NCBI RefSeq assembly: GCF_004000885.1 | Contig: NZ_BIMC01000015.1 | Span: forward strand, 62,001 to 126,000 | Source: Paenibacillus glucanolyticus NBRC 15330 | Lineage (GTDB): Bacteria > Bacillota > Bacilli > Paenibacillales > Paenibacillaceae | Direction: 5' to 3' | DNA length: 64,000 nucleotides | Shown: in pieces, positions 14,688-23,474 of the stretch | How positions within the stretch are numbered: position 1 is the first letter of the stretch | Layout of the letters: each line of letters begins with the position of its first letter | Program-made: the position numbers and the translations under genes | Notes under the pieces: generated by a model | What the model was told of the DNA's origin: nothing | The model's input: only the letters and a program-made list of their open reading frames with translations | The model's database searches: none

Positions 14688-17672
14688 ATGCAGCAAGAGG
14701 AAGAAGAAAGATCGATGTCATTGCTAACTGCTCTATATCGAAAATATTGGGTGGATAATCGCGAGCGGGTAATGGAATTTTACCGTAAATATTTCCATAC
14801 CATTTTTGTTACCTTGTTGATGATATTGAACCTGATGACGGGCTATTCAGCTATCATTATCTATCTTTCGCAATGGAAGCATAATTCAGGCAGTGTCGAG
14901 ACGTTTCTCACGCTTTTTTTTGAAAGCCCACCTGATTTCCTAATCCAGCTGATGAGTATACCATTCATTGATTTGGAAAGTCATATGATTTGGTGGTGTC
15001 TCTTTTTCTTGAATCTACCGATATTTACTTGGTTTTATTCGACTGTAACTCAACCAATTAAAAAGGGATACACTACCTTGATAGACTGGAAAGGTCAAAA
15101 AGGACGAATTATCTCAGTAGCGATAAATGGATTTGCTTTACTCGCACATTATTGTGCTGTATTTGCTTGGTACGTGGAGCATTACATGTTTGATTTTTTT
15201 GCAGGAATCCAATCTGATAAAGAGTACCTAGCAGTAAAATCAATGGCGAGTTTTGGGTATATCTTGATGGCCGTGCCTGTGTTTATTTGCATAACAGGTT
15301 TTTATTTGTTATTAAAACAATTTCTAATGAATGAAGACTTGCGGAAGATGTTCTTTACATGGGAATTCGGTCCTTTGGCAAGACAATCATTCTCATTACG
15401 TAATAATAAAGCAGACGTTATTATTGGATGGGATAAGGCGACAAAAAAACCTATTGTTTTAGTTGAGGAATCACGATATCTCCATGAACTTGTTGTGGGG
15501 GCAACAGGTACAGGCAAAACCTCTACCACCATTCTAACTAGGATAGTACAAGATCTAATTCGTATCGCAAGAGGAAGAAAGATGGGTGTGTGTGTACTAG
15601 AACCAAAGGGGGATCTTATTCGCGATGTTCTTAGTCTCTGCGAGAAATTAGGTATTCCAAAAAGCAAAATCAAGGTAGTAGATCCCACGGATCTAATTCA
15701 TTCAACAAAGTTTAATCCGTTTGTCGGTCCTTTAGAAAAAGCAGCAGAAACGTTCAGAGGAGTACTCGATGCTCTTACTGGCGACCAAGACAAATTTTTT
15801 AAAGATCAACAAGGTGAGACTGCTGCTTTATATACTATGCTCGGTAAAATAAGATACGGTAATATGTTTTCTATTATTCATATGCAAAAAATGTATACAG
15901 ATCCGCGTTACTTGGCTGACGTGACAGAAGAAGTAAGAGCTTGGATTATAAAAAATTTAGAAAATCCAACGTTAACAGAGGAAACTCGCATTTTATTAGA
16001 TCGATATGACAGAGTTTGTTCTTATTTTGAGGATGAAGTAATCCAATTAAAAACTTGGAAAGATAAAGATAAAATTATGCCGGTTCTATATCCAGACGGT
16101 CATAAATATGAAGGAAGACAAGTAGTTGAGAATTTGAAAGATAAATTTATTTCTGGTGCAAAAAAATATGTGAATGATATCTGTATGAATGCCATGCTAG
16201 CTGAACTTATGGTTGCGAACGATGATGATGAAGTACTCGATATCGATAAATTTTTGGATGAGGGTGGGGTTCTTTTAGTCAATACTGCACTGGGAGAACT
16301 TGAAGAATTAAGTATGATGTTCGGTCAATTCTTTATTCGTCAGTTTCAATCCGCTGTCTTTAGGAGACCTCCAGAGTTAGATGGATACAAACGGTGCCCT
16401 ATACTTTTTGATATTGATGAATTTCCTCTTTTCATCAACGAAGCGTTTGAACGTTTACTTACACTTGGTCGCTCATATTATGTAGGTACCCTAATTGCAA
16501 TTCAATCATTGGGGCAGCTAGAGTCCGTAGTCCGAGGCTATGAAAGAACAATCATGTCTAATGCCTCCAACAAAACGGTATTTGGTCGCGGTCAGATTTC
16601 GGATAATGAGTTGTTTAGTAAACAGTTTGGAGAAGAAGCACAGGTAGAGGAAAGTATGAATGAATCCGTCACACCAGTCAGCCAACCGAATCCAAGTTTA
16701 GGGTACCGTTATAATACAGCACGCCAATTAGCTCCCCGATTTACGCCAACTGACATTATGGAGCAAGAATTTAAAGGATTCATCGTACAAATGGTTAAAC
16801 CAGACGGTGCAATAGAAGTACCAATACAAGCATACGGGAAATTTATTTCTGAGACTAAGTTTCTAAAACGATTTGTTAAAATTGGACAGGCTGAATTAGA
16901 AACAAGTAAATACAAGGGTCTGGGTGACCCGATGAACTGGATTCAAAAACTTGCGATTGATACAGTGGAAAAGTTAAGTCCATTTGAGTTGTTGGATAAG
17001 CTCACCAAAAAAGAACAAACTGAGGAACCTTTATCTGATGGAGATAATAGGGTGGAATCGTCAGAAGAAACTGAATCAATTGCACACGAAATGAATCAGA
17101 ATCAAAAACAAAATGCACTTCCTGTTAGAACTGATGATGTTGAAGAAACCGAAGTTTTTGATGAAGGTGTCAGTTCATCAGTCGAAAGATATAATTCAAA
17201 ATCTGCAAATTCAGAACTAATCGATTGGAAAATAGAAATGCCGGCCGCTCCAGATCCTACGGATGACGTTAATGAATATGAAGGAGGGATTCATTTCAAT
17301 GGAAATAATCCAGGGTCAACAGATTCTCCAGGTGAACAACATATAACTTGGATGGATTTACCTGTTCTCTCTGAACCAAACGCCCAAACTGGAACTGCAA
17401 TTGAGAATTTGATTCGGGAAGTCACAGTAGGACAAGAACAAACCGCAATGGATCATGGATCACTTGAAGATAAAATAGCAAAAGAGTGGAGTCTGGATGA
17501 CCTTATGGCATCTGACGCAATAGATGTAAATTCAAGTAATAATCCACATACTCCGCAGGAAACTCATGTTCAACATGAAAAGGTTAAAGAAATCGAATCG
17601 GTGGTAAATAACCAAGATGATTTAGTCCCAGAAACATTAACCGGCATCATAATAGAGGAAGACGACGTTTAG
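14688..17672 (+). CDS. virD4: Type IV coupling protein, VirD4/TraG family
   Basis: 994 aa. The VirD4 ATPase brings the relaxase-DNA complex to the secretion channel and pumps DNA. The N-terminal 210 residues hold four membrane helices. Walker A is GATGTGKT at residues 271-278, and Walker B is PILFDIDEFPLF in the second half, followed by the typical TLGRSYYVGTLIAIQSLGQL segment. A C-terminal extension of about 230 residues is acidic and low in complexity, longer than usual, and could bind the relaxase or accessory proteins. A family 2 leader precedes it. It is separated from the T4SS core genes at 56.7-64 kb. Confidence 0.9.
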   Translation: MQQEEEERSMSLLTALYRKYWVDNRERVMEFYRKYFHTIFVTLLMILNLMTGYSAIIIYLSQWKHNSGSVETFLTLFFESPPDFLIQLMSIPFIDLESHMIWWCLFFLNLPIFTWFYSTVTQPIKKGYTTLIDWKGQKGRIISVAINGFALLAHYCAVFAWYVEHYMFDFFAGIQSDKEYLAVKSMASFGYILMAVPVFICITGFYLLLKQFLMNEDLRKMFFTWEFGPLARQSFSLRNNKADVIIGWDKATKKPIVLVEESRYLHELVVGATGTGKTSTTILTRIVQDLIRIARGRKMGVCVLEPKGDLIRDVLSLCEKLGIPKSKIKVVDPTDLIHSTKFNPFVGPLEKAAETFRGVLDALTGDQDKFFKDQQGETAALYTMLGKIRYGNMFSIIHMQKMYTDPRYLADVTEEVRAWIIKNLENPTLTEETRILLDRYDRVCSYFEDEVIQLKTWKDKDKIMPVLYPDGHKYEGRQVVENLKDKFISGAKKYVNDICMNAMLAELMVANDDDEVLDIDKFLDEGGVLLVNTALGELEELSMMFGQFFIRQFQSAVFRRPPELDGYKRCPILFDIDEFPLFINEAFERLLTLGRSYYVGTLIAIQSLGQLESVVRGYERTIMSNASNKTVFGRGQISDNELFSKQFGEEAQVEESMNESVTPVSQPNPSLGYRYNTARQLAPRFTPTDIMEQEFKGFIVQMVKPDGAIEVPIQAYGKFISETKFLKRFVKIGQAELETSKYKGLGDPMNWIQKLAIDTVEKLSPFELLDKLTKKEQTEEPLSDGDNRVESSEETESIAHEMNQNQKQNALPVRTDDVEETEVFDEGVSSSVERYNSKSANSELIDWKIEMPAAPDPTDDVNEYEGGIHFNGNNPGSTDSPGEQHITWMDLPVLSEPNAQTGTAIENLIREVTVGQEQTAMDHGSLEDKIAKEWSLDDLMASDAIDVNSSNNPHTPQETHVQHEKVKEIESVVNNQDDLVPETLTGIIIEEDDV

Positions 17673-17786
17673 TTGACAACTCATTTAGAACCAAATACTA
17701 TTGAGTTAGTAAATTTATAATGAACGAAAAAGAGGGAGCACCTCTAAGTGTCGGGCCAAAAGCCCGTTCTTAGAGGTGCTCTTTTT
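17673..17786 (+). promoter_or_regulatory. Family 2 RNA leader (S1/relaxase operon)
   Basis: Promoter TTGACA (17673-17678), 17 bp, TACTAT (17696-17701), overlapping the end of virD4. After 29 nt comes AGAGG-GAGCA-CCTCT (17731-17745). AGCACCTCTAAG then pairs with CTTAGAGGTGCT, and the T-rich run ends near 17786. Confidence 0.8.
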
Positions 17787-17836
17787 CTTCGTCGTCCATC
17801 AAATCTAAAAACTTATAACAAGGGAAGGTGCTTTTG

Positions 17837-18748
17837 ATGACAAAACGAACTGTTTCACGACATATCGATGAGGAACTGAATGAGCAAATGGTAACATGGT
17901 TATCACTTCGAGAAGCGAAAAACCGTAAACGGGTACTTTATGCTAAGGCGGTTGGCTTGGAGGAGATTTCCCTTGGTGATCTCAGAATGGAGTGCTTAAA
18001 GCTAAATTATGAAGGGGTTTACGGCTATCTTCCCCGAAACAAAATCGATGATTATGAATTCAAAGGTCTCCATAATTTTATGGGTAAAACTTTTGAGTTT
18101 GTAGTAGAGACCCTTATAACAGAACCAGACGAGCAAGTGGGTACATTTGTAGCTAACCGGATTGAAGCTCTGAAATTATCAGCAAATCGATTCTGGAACA
18201 ATGCTCAGGTAGGAGAGATCTACGAGGCTTTTATTCGTGGTATTGACCCTTACCATCTTTACATCCTAGTGGAAGGTGTACAGGTTAAGTTGCATCGTTC
18301 TGAGGTAGGTTACAGTTTGTATGACGATCTTCGTGAAGTATATAGTATCGGGGATAGCATTGAAGTGAAGATTCTCGAACTCGGAAAACCCAATGAGGAG
18401 AATTCTGAAGGCACGCTTCAAGTAAGTGCTAAGATTCTTAATCAGGATCCATGGGACAATATCGGCAATTACAAGGAACGAATGTTTTATCTGGCCGAGC
18501 TCAAGCGCATTCATCCAGTTCATGGGATGTTCTTAGAACTTGAGCCGGGGCTGAGTGTGTTGACTTATTTTCCTGCCGGTACACGAGGGAGAAAGTTTAA
18601 ACCAGGTGATGAATTGGAAGTCAAAATTAAAACAATCGATGTAGAAAAGCGGGAGATCTTTGGCACCATTGTACTCCCACGAAATAAAATCGGGGCAAAT
18701 AATCCTTCATTTAGGAATAGTGGTATCCGTCGAGGCAACAGAGGTTAA
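17837..18748 (+). CDS. S1/OB-fold RNA-binding protein
   Basis: About 303 aa from ATG 17837, 8 nt after GGGAAGG. Three OB-fold, S1-like segments are visible: residues 45-90 (YEGVYGYLPRNKIDDYEF), 118-200 (VGEIYEAFIRGIDPYHLYIL, VYSIGDSIEVKILEL) and 215-295 (RIHPVHGMFLELEPGLSVL, FKPGDELEVKIKTIDVEKREI). Such domains bind single-stranded RNA or DNA. The next gene starts 3 nt after its stop, so the two are co-translated with the relaxase-like protein. It may act in DNA transfer, or it could be the protein that reads the plasmid's RNA leaders; its own transcript carries one. Confidence 0.7.
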   Translation: MTKRTVSRHIDEELNEQMVTWLSLREAKNRKRVLYAKAVGLEEISLGDLRMECLKLNYEGVYGYLPRNKIDDYEFKGLHNFMGKTFEFVVETLITEPDEQVGTFVANRIEALKLSANRFWNNAQVGEIYEAFIRGIDPYHLYILVEGVQVKLHRSEVGYSLYDDLREVYSIGDSIEVKILELGKPNEENSEGTLQVSAKILNQDPWDNIGNYKERMFYLAELKRIHPVHGMFLELEPGLSVLTYFPAGTRGRKFKPGDELEVKIKTIDVEKREIFGTIVLPRNKIGANNPSFRNSGIRRGNRG

Positions 18749-18751
18749 TCT

Positions 18752-19897
18752 ATGTCTCAAGAACAGCTTCTATCTTTTGATCAGCACCAACATGCTGGTA
18801 CAGGGGGAGTGGAGAAGACCTCTTCACTCCTCCTAACGCCACCAGTGGCTCAAGAAAATCCTTATAAAGACTCGTTGTGCCCCAACGATCTAATGGACTT
18901 TCTGTTGCCGAACGGAGAGCTTTTCGGATGTTTTGCTGACCCTTATGCGACCATGTATTACCATAATCCAAATGAAGGCCAACGTGCGGGCCGATATTGG
19001 CTACAGGAAAGAATCGAAGATGGAACATTTACTGAGCGTGAAATTCGATTGTTGGATTTCCTTTCAAATGTCCGAATTGCAACCCGTAGTCAAATTCGTA
19101 GGGTGGTGTTTAAAGAAACCGATGATGATAAAGTTGTCATTGAGTTCTTAAAAAAATGCCGACGGACGGGTATCCTATGTGCTTTTAGCTGGGTAACTCC
19201 ACTTAAGAATAATAGGAAGAAACCCCTAGTCTACGCACTAACAAAAGCAGGCTATGATGCAGCCGAGATCATTTTAAAACGGAAGTTGGCCGAGGATTTC
19301 TGGTTTCAACCGATTGAGCTTCAGGCAGGTAGAGGCCCAGAAATGGCTCCCCTATTCCTTGATCTTGTATCAGCTGAAATCTACAGTGAACTTAGCAAAA
19401 TTGATCGTCTCATTTCATGGCAGAGAAACCCTCTAATTCGATTGAAAAATGGTCAAGTACATCACCCGACAGCAACTTTCCAGGTTATAAAAGATGCAGG
19501 TGAAATGCGGATATTTTGGGTTGAGACTGTTCGAGCAGGTAAGGACTGGGTTGGAAAGGTAAAGAATCGATTTCAAAAAACCCAAAACGCGATAGATCAT
19601 GTAAATGGATTTCAAAAACCGACTCGTGTGATCGTCGTAGCTGATGGTGATTCAAGGATTCCTTTTTTAGCACAACTTGCAAAGCAGTATATGCCTAATG
19701 TTGAAGTTCGATTTACTACGGATGAACGCCTGATCCAAGGCCTTGGTTCTGACACGTTTTTGGCTTGGGATTTTGATTCAAATAGTCTTATTGTCAAGAG
19801 AATCGGTTTCCTCCAATCAGGAGCAACAGGTATGACAGCATCCGAATATCTTAACTCTCAAATGAGTGAACCGGATGAAGATGAATTTGAGGAATAA
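18752..19897 (+). CDS. Replication-relaxation family protein
   Basis: 381 aa. Residues 92-165 (EIRLLDFLSNVRIATRSQIRRVVF through KKPLVYALTKAGYDAA) form the winged-helix of the Replic_Relax (replication-relaxation) family, which occurs in Gram-positive plasmids near mobilisation genes. A nuclease-like C-terminal domain follows, with FWVETVRAGKDWVGKVKNRF (residues 250-272), similar to the E-x-D/K cores of small nuclease domains in this family. The tail is acidic. Translated directly after the S1 gene. It is the best candidate for a relaxase or oriT-binding protein here; no classical MOB motif is visible. Confidence 0.7.
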   Translation: MSQEQLLSFDQHQHAGTGGVEKTSSLLLTPPVAQENPYKDSLCPNDLMDFLLPNGELFGCFADPYATMYYHNPNEGQRAGRYWLQERIEDGTFTEREIRLLDFLSNVRIATRSQIRRVVFKETDDDKVVIEFLKKCRRTGILCAFSWVTPLKNNRKKPLVYALTKAGYDAAEIILKRKLAEDFWFQPIELQAGRGPEMAPLFLDLVSAEIYSELSKIDRLISWQRNPLIRLKNGQVHHPTATFQVIKDAGEMRIFWVETVRAGKDWVGKVKNRFQKTQNAIDHVNGFQKPTRVIVVADGDSRIPFLAQLAKQYMPNVEVRFTTDERLIQGLGSDTFLAWDFDSNSLIVKRIGFLQSGATGMTASEYLNSQMSEPDEDEFEE

Positions 19898-19915
19898 TCC
19901 CTTTAATCGAACTCA

Positions 19916-19958
19916 ATGACAAGACAACCGGGGAATTACTTCGGTTGTTTTTTGTCAT
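19916..19958 (+). terminator. Terminator of the S1/relaxase operon
   Basis: ATGACAA..ACAACC pairs with GGTTGT..TTGTCAT, with an internal T run. A good intrinsic terminator. Confidence 0.8.
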
Positions 19959-20076
19959 GCTTATGCTTCATTTTATATGGTACACTTGTTCAACGATAAG
20001 GAAAAAATCAGTTGGATACTACTGAACGGGAATGAGAAACGCGGCGTCAATGTAGTTTTGACTTAATCGATAGCTC

Positions 20077-20251
20077 TTCTTTTTCCCATAGAATTATGAT
20101 ATTATATCAATAAATCAAATGATTTTTTATGGGTCTCGCCAAGCGGCATAAGGACTATATGATGTAGCTATTTCTTGTAAGCGAAGAATGGCCATTTAAG
20201 GTATTAACACCTCTTAAAAGGGAATTGTTAATGCTTTAAATGGCCTTTTTT
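20077..20251 (+). promoter_or_regulatory. Family 1 RNA leader of the primase gene
   Basis: TTCTTT (20077-20082), 17 bp, TATTAT (20100-20105). At 20133-20155: outer stem GTCT/GGAC, inner stem GCC/GGC, loop AAGC, with ATAA unpaired on the 3' side. The terminator pairs GGCCATTTAA with TTTAAATGGCC plus TTAACA/TGTTAA, then TTTTTT. CACAACCCAT follows at about 20263. The gene starts at 20302. Confidence 0.8.
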
Positions 20252-20301
20252 GGCTTCTATCACAACCCATTTGAGTATTCTCCAATGAAAGGAAGGATTA
20301 C

Positions 20302-21615
20302 ATGAAGTATTTGTCTCAAGAAACGATTGATATGGTCAAGAAGGTATCTGTGTACGAACTCGCAGATGTATTGGGGTATGATCTTAGGAGGTCCGGAAAC
20401 CATTGGAATCTCAGGTGCCCGAACCCAAATCATCAGGAAAAAACACCGGATACTTATATCAAAATTTCTACTGGGTATTATAAGTGTTATGGTGGAGGTG
20501 GCTGCGGACCCGAAGGTGATGCAATCAATTTTTACAGTTGGCATCACTTTGAAGGTTATGATTCAAAGAAAGATTTTTATCGTTCAGTTGAGGGAATAGC
20601 GAAACTGATGGGGATCCCGGTTCAATATCGAGATGGTACCATCTTGATGGATGAATCGCGACCTACCTACGTCCCAAGGGACAGACCCAAGGTCCCCGTA
20701 ATTCCGGCTGCTTCTGCTGATGTCTGTGATCGAACCTATCGAAGATTCTTAGATTTGTGTCCCGTTTTTGATGAACATTTAGACGAATGGCTTGGATCTA
20801 AACGTCAGTATACACGAGAACAAATTGGTGCTATAGGTCTAAGATCCATTCCTAAAACACTGGACCATGCAAAAAAAATTGTTGATACACTGATATCCGA
20901 AGGTTATCAAATTGAGAGAGTACCTGGCTTTACTCAGTTTCTTAGGAATGGCGGAAATCCTAATCGCGAAGAGGACTGGTTTTGGTTAATAGCAGGTAAG
21001 GGGAAATATTATATTCCGGTACGCGATGACTTGGGACGAATTATTCGTCTTCGCATCAGAACAAATTACGATAATAAGAAGAAATATGTCTGGTTCTCTT
21101 CAGCTCCTGTAAACGAAGGAGATTTTATCAGAAGAGGAGGAGCTGAATCGGGTGCGCCTATTAATGTTGTACTCCCTTCAAAGGTTATGGCCATCTGGGA
21201 ACCAGGAACTGATATATCTGCAATTTATAAAATTCAGAAAGCACTTATTATTGAAGGAGAGCATAAGAGTTATATTTCAGCGGATCGATTAAATATGCTT
21301 GTTTTTGGTATTCCTGGGGTGGGTAACTTTCGTGAGGTGCTCCCACTACTTAAAAAATATGGGATAAAGGAAGTTGCAATCGCGTATGATATTGACGCGT
21401 TTCATGATGAGAAAAAACCTACCGGGAAAAATGAACAAGTATTTAAACAACTTGTTAACTTGGGAAAACAGTTAATCAGTGAAGAGGGCATACATACCGA
21501 ATTATGGGCCTGGAATCCGAAGGACGGTAAAGGATTGGATGATCTTCTTATAAATTTAAAATTTCCTGTTGTTACGGATCTAAGAACAAACGAACGACTA
21601 CCATTTGCAATTTAA
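20302..21615 (+). CDS. DnaG-like primase (CHC2 zinc finger, Toprim)
   Basis: 437 aa. A CHC2-type zinc finger is visible as C39-x4-H44 and C62-x5-C68, the DNA-reading part of DnaG primases. The C-terminal half carries a Toprim-like fold: KALIIEGEHKSYISADRL gives the catalytic glutamate, and VAIAYDIDAFHDEK gives the D-x-D, as in DUF3854 primase/helicase proteins of plasmids. No helicase motifs are present. It probably primes plasmid lagging-strand synthesis, or complementary-strand synthesis after transfer. A family 1 leader controls it. Confidence 0.85.
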   Translation: MKYLSQETIDMVKKVSVYELADVLGYDLRRSGNHWNLRCPNPNHQEKTPDTYIKISTGYYKCYGGGGCGPEGDAINFYSWHHFEGYDSKKDFYRSVEGIAKLMGIPVQYRDGTILMDESRPTYVPRDRPKVPVIPAASADVCDRTYRRFLDLCPVFDEHLDEWLGSKRQYTREQIGAIGLRSIPKTLDHAKKIVDTLISEGYQIERVPGFTQFLRNGGNPNREEDWFWLIAGKGKYYIPVRDDLGRIIRLRIRTNYDNKKKYVWFSSAPVNEGDFIRRGGAESGAPINVVLPSKVMAIWEPGTDISAIYKIQKALIIEGEHKSYISADRLNMLVFGIPGVGNFREVLPLLKKYGIKEVAIAYDIDAFHDEKKPTGKNEQVFKQLVNLGKQLISEEGIHTELWAWNPKDGKGLDDLLINLKFPVVTDLRTNERLPFAI

Positions 21616-21657
21616 GTTTTGATTTTCTTAAACAATGAATGAGTAATTATAAAAAAA

Positions 21658-21687
21658 GGGCGAAGCGCAGTGCTCCGCTCTTTTTTT
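21658..21687 (+). terminator. Terminator between primase and TGT-like gene
   Basis: GGGCGAAGC pairs with GCTCCGCTC (one mismatch, one wobble), followed by seven T. It lies 28 nt before the next gene, so it may attenuate that gene. A GAAGC word is present in the 5' arm, but I see no convincing family 2 hairpin. Confidence 0.65.
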
Positions 21688-21714
21688 ATATCTTTTTAAA
21701 GGAGAAGAATAGAT

Positions 21715-22968
21715 ATGAATTATTACACTATAAAAGCAAGAGAACATGAAAGATTGTTTTCAAAAAAAGCAAAAGAAGGCATGATGCTTACCACAGGAAA
21801 TGGAAAAGTGAATTTCATTGAGAGTATCACCAACAAGTATGTTTTCTTTAAAACTGAACAAAGCAAAAATCTAATTAAAGTTCCACGGGAAAAAATAAGA
21901 AGTGCTATAGAGTATTTACTCTACAGAAGAGCGGTTACACGAGAGAAGTTGGGTGATTTCTACAAATTTAATAGTTTTCTCATGGGGTTGCTCCGTCAAA
22001 TGTTCGTACATTTGAGTGACCTAGCCAAGATGAAAAAAAGTTTAGGTAAGAGAAGCATCATGCGTTTAGTACTTAAAGGTACACGTTTTTATTTCGCCGG
22101 AGCTGATAGAAGTCCTGGTGATCTTGCCATGATACAGCAGCATGGAGGACGGTTTGTATTGTTCTCTTATTGGAATCTTCGAACGGACAAACACGAAACA
22201 TGGAAATATCACATCAAAAAATTGGGTTTAAAGGTTCTTTTAGATTCTGGTGAATATAGCATGCATCGATTACGAAAAAGGATCGATGTCGTCCAAGATC
22301 GATTGCAAACTATGCAGGAAGGGACGAGCAATTGGTCAAAACAAATCTCTGAACTACGCAAATTAGAGGCTAAAAGCCAACATCCTGTGAGAATAACGGA
22401 TTACGCAGAGTTTATCTTAAGACATCAGTCTGTTTTGTTTGATGTATTTAACCTAGATAAAACAGGAGATCCGGAGGAATCAATGTTTAATCTGAATTAT
22501 CTGTATAGAAGAGGGATCAAGGCAATTCCAATTTGGCATCCACAATCCCCCATGGATGCTCTTGATACTCTTGTAAGGGATGGGAGGGGGTTTGATGTCA
22601 TCGCGATTGGTGGCCTATTAAGCCTAAAAGAAGAAGAGAGGCACAGAATAGTGAACACAGTCATGGAGCGTTACGGGGAGCATCAAAATTTTCATCTCTT
22701 AGGCTGCAGCAGCCCCCTTATTTTTAAAGGGGAAACTTTTCAGTGTGACTCTACTGGGGCGCTTATGGGAAGAAGATACATGACGGTTATAACTGAGCAT
22801 GGTCATATAAAAACAGATGAAGTTTACCCTGAACAAAAATGGACAGAAGAAAAATGTCTTGCTTTCAATATACAAAAGTTGTCTAGTCTTGAAGATTATC
22901 ATACTACTCAGCAGCTAGAGATACTAATGCCACCGGCGCTAACATCGGAAGCAATTACGTTATTCTAA
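21715..22968 (+). CDS. tRNA-guanine transglycosylase/DpdA-like protein
   Basis: 417 aa. The core follows the TIM-barrel base-exchange enzymes. LLDSGEYSMHR supplies the DSG (D177) expected of the base-binding loop. VLFDVFNLDKTGDPEESMFN is followed by GIKAIPIWHPQSPMDALDTL, FDVIAIGGLLSLK, then FHLLGCSSPLIF and FQCDSTGALMGRR (D345). This order (DSG, LD..D...S..N, IP.WH, IAIGG, H.LG..S, DST) is that of phage and plasmid TGT-like proteins related to DpdA, which swaps guanine for 7-deazaguanines in DNA. No preQ0 synthesis gene is visible, so it would use host precursors. Residues 1-110 are an extra domain of unknown role. Confidence 0.65.
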   Translation: MNYYTIKAREHERLFSKKAKEGMMLTTGNGKVNFIESITNKYVFFKTEQSKNLIKVPREKIRSAIEYLLYRRAVTREKLGDFYKFNSFLMGLLRQMFVHLSDLAKMKKSLGKRSIMRLVLKGTRFYFAGADRSPGDLAMIQQHGGRFVLFSYWNLRTDKHETWKYHIKKLGLKVLLDSGEYSMHRLRKRIDVVQDRLQTMQEGTSNWSKQISELRKLEAKSQHPVRITDYAEFILRHQSVLFDVFNLDKTGDPEESMFNLNYLYRRGIKAIPIWHPQSPMDALDTLVRDGRGFDVIAIGGLLSLKEEERHRIVNTVMERYGEHQNFHLLGCSSPLIFKGETFQCDSTGALMGRRYMTVITEHGHIKTDEVYPEQKWTEEKCLAFNIQKLSSLEDYHTTQQLEILMPPALTSEAITLF

Positions 22969-22985
22969 TTCTAGGAGTGATTAAT

Positions 22986-23174
22986 TTGCAACAGATATTA
23001 GATACGATACTGAATACACCCTCATATATCTTAATTGCTATTACTTTGGTAATCGTCATTATTTTTGCACGAAAAACCATGAGAATCCTTCGGAAATTCG
23101 CAAGTATAGCTTTCTCGATACTTACCATCTTCAAGCTATTACATATGCTGAATTTAATGGACATACTGAAGTAA
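22986..23174 (+). CDS. Small single-span membrane protein
   Basis: 62 aa from TTG 22986 (site AGGAG 9 nt upstream; the GTG at 22977 is too close to it). A membrane helix (YILIAITLVIVIIFA) is followed by a basic segment (RKTMRILRKF) and a second hydrophobic stretch. It follows the TGT-like gene by 17 nt, probably in the same operon. Function unknown. Confidence 0.5.
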   Translation: MQQILDTILNTPSYILIAITLVIVIIFARKTMRILRKFASIAFSILTIFKLLHMLNLMDILK

Positions 23175-23181
23175 GACCAAA

Positions 23182-23220
23182 ACGAAAAAACTCCCCAGTC
23201 TATATGAGGAGTTTTTTCGT
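23182..23220. terminator. Bidirectional terminator
   Basis: ACGAAAAAACTCC pairs with GGAGTTTTTTCGT between convergent genes. Confidence 0.85.
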
Positions 23221-23250
23221 ATTTGTTCCTTTGGGCTACTTGATCATAAC

Positions 23251-23352
23251 TCACTTGTTATCAATGAAAGAGATGTATTCCGCCGTTTTATGTTTCAATT
23301 TATAAGAAGGATACTCCATCCCGTCTTCAAAAACAAACAGAGATCCCTTCAT
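23251..23352 (-). CDS. Small hypothetical protein, 33 aa
   Basis: ATG 23352 has a strong minus-strand site CGGAGG 9 nt upstream. The product starts MKGSLFVFEDGMEYPSYK and ends FIDNK. It resembles a short beta-hairpin with FVFEDGMEYPSYKLKHKTAEY. The bidirectional terminator lies just after its stop. No function can be assigned. Confidence 0.4.
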   Translation of the reverse strand: MKGSLFVFEDGMEYPSYKLKHKTAEYISFIDNK

Positions 23353-23367
23353 TAGAAGAGACCTCCG

Positions 23368-23474
23368 TTATCCGTGCTTTGCGCTCTTGGTCACAACCCA
23401 TTGCTTCCAAGGAAGTGCGAGCAACCGATGCAAGGTTGCTATGTGGTTATTGTAAATGATTCACAAGGTAAACG
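23368..23474 (+). other. Remnant of a leader-gene junction
   Basis: The stretch around 23368-23410 (GCGCTCTTGGTCACAACCCATTG, broken here as GCGCTCTTGG and TCACAACCCATTG, then CTTCCAAGG) resembles what follows the terminators at 20251 and 47046, but no promoter, family 1 hairpin or complete terminator remains. A short open frame from ATG 23428 runs to a TAA near 23548, inside the opposing gene. I read it as a deletion scar. Confidence 0.35.
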
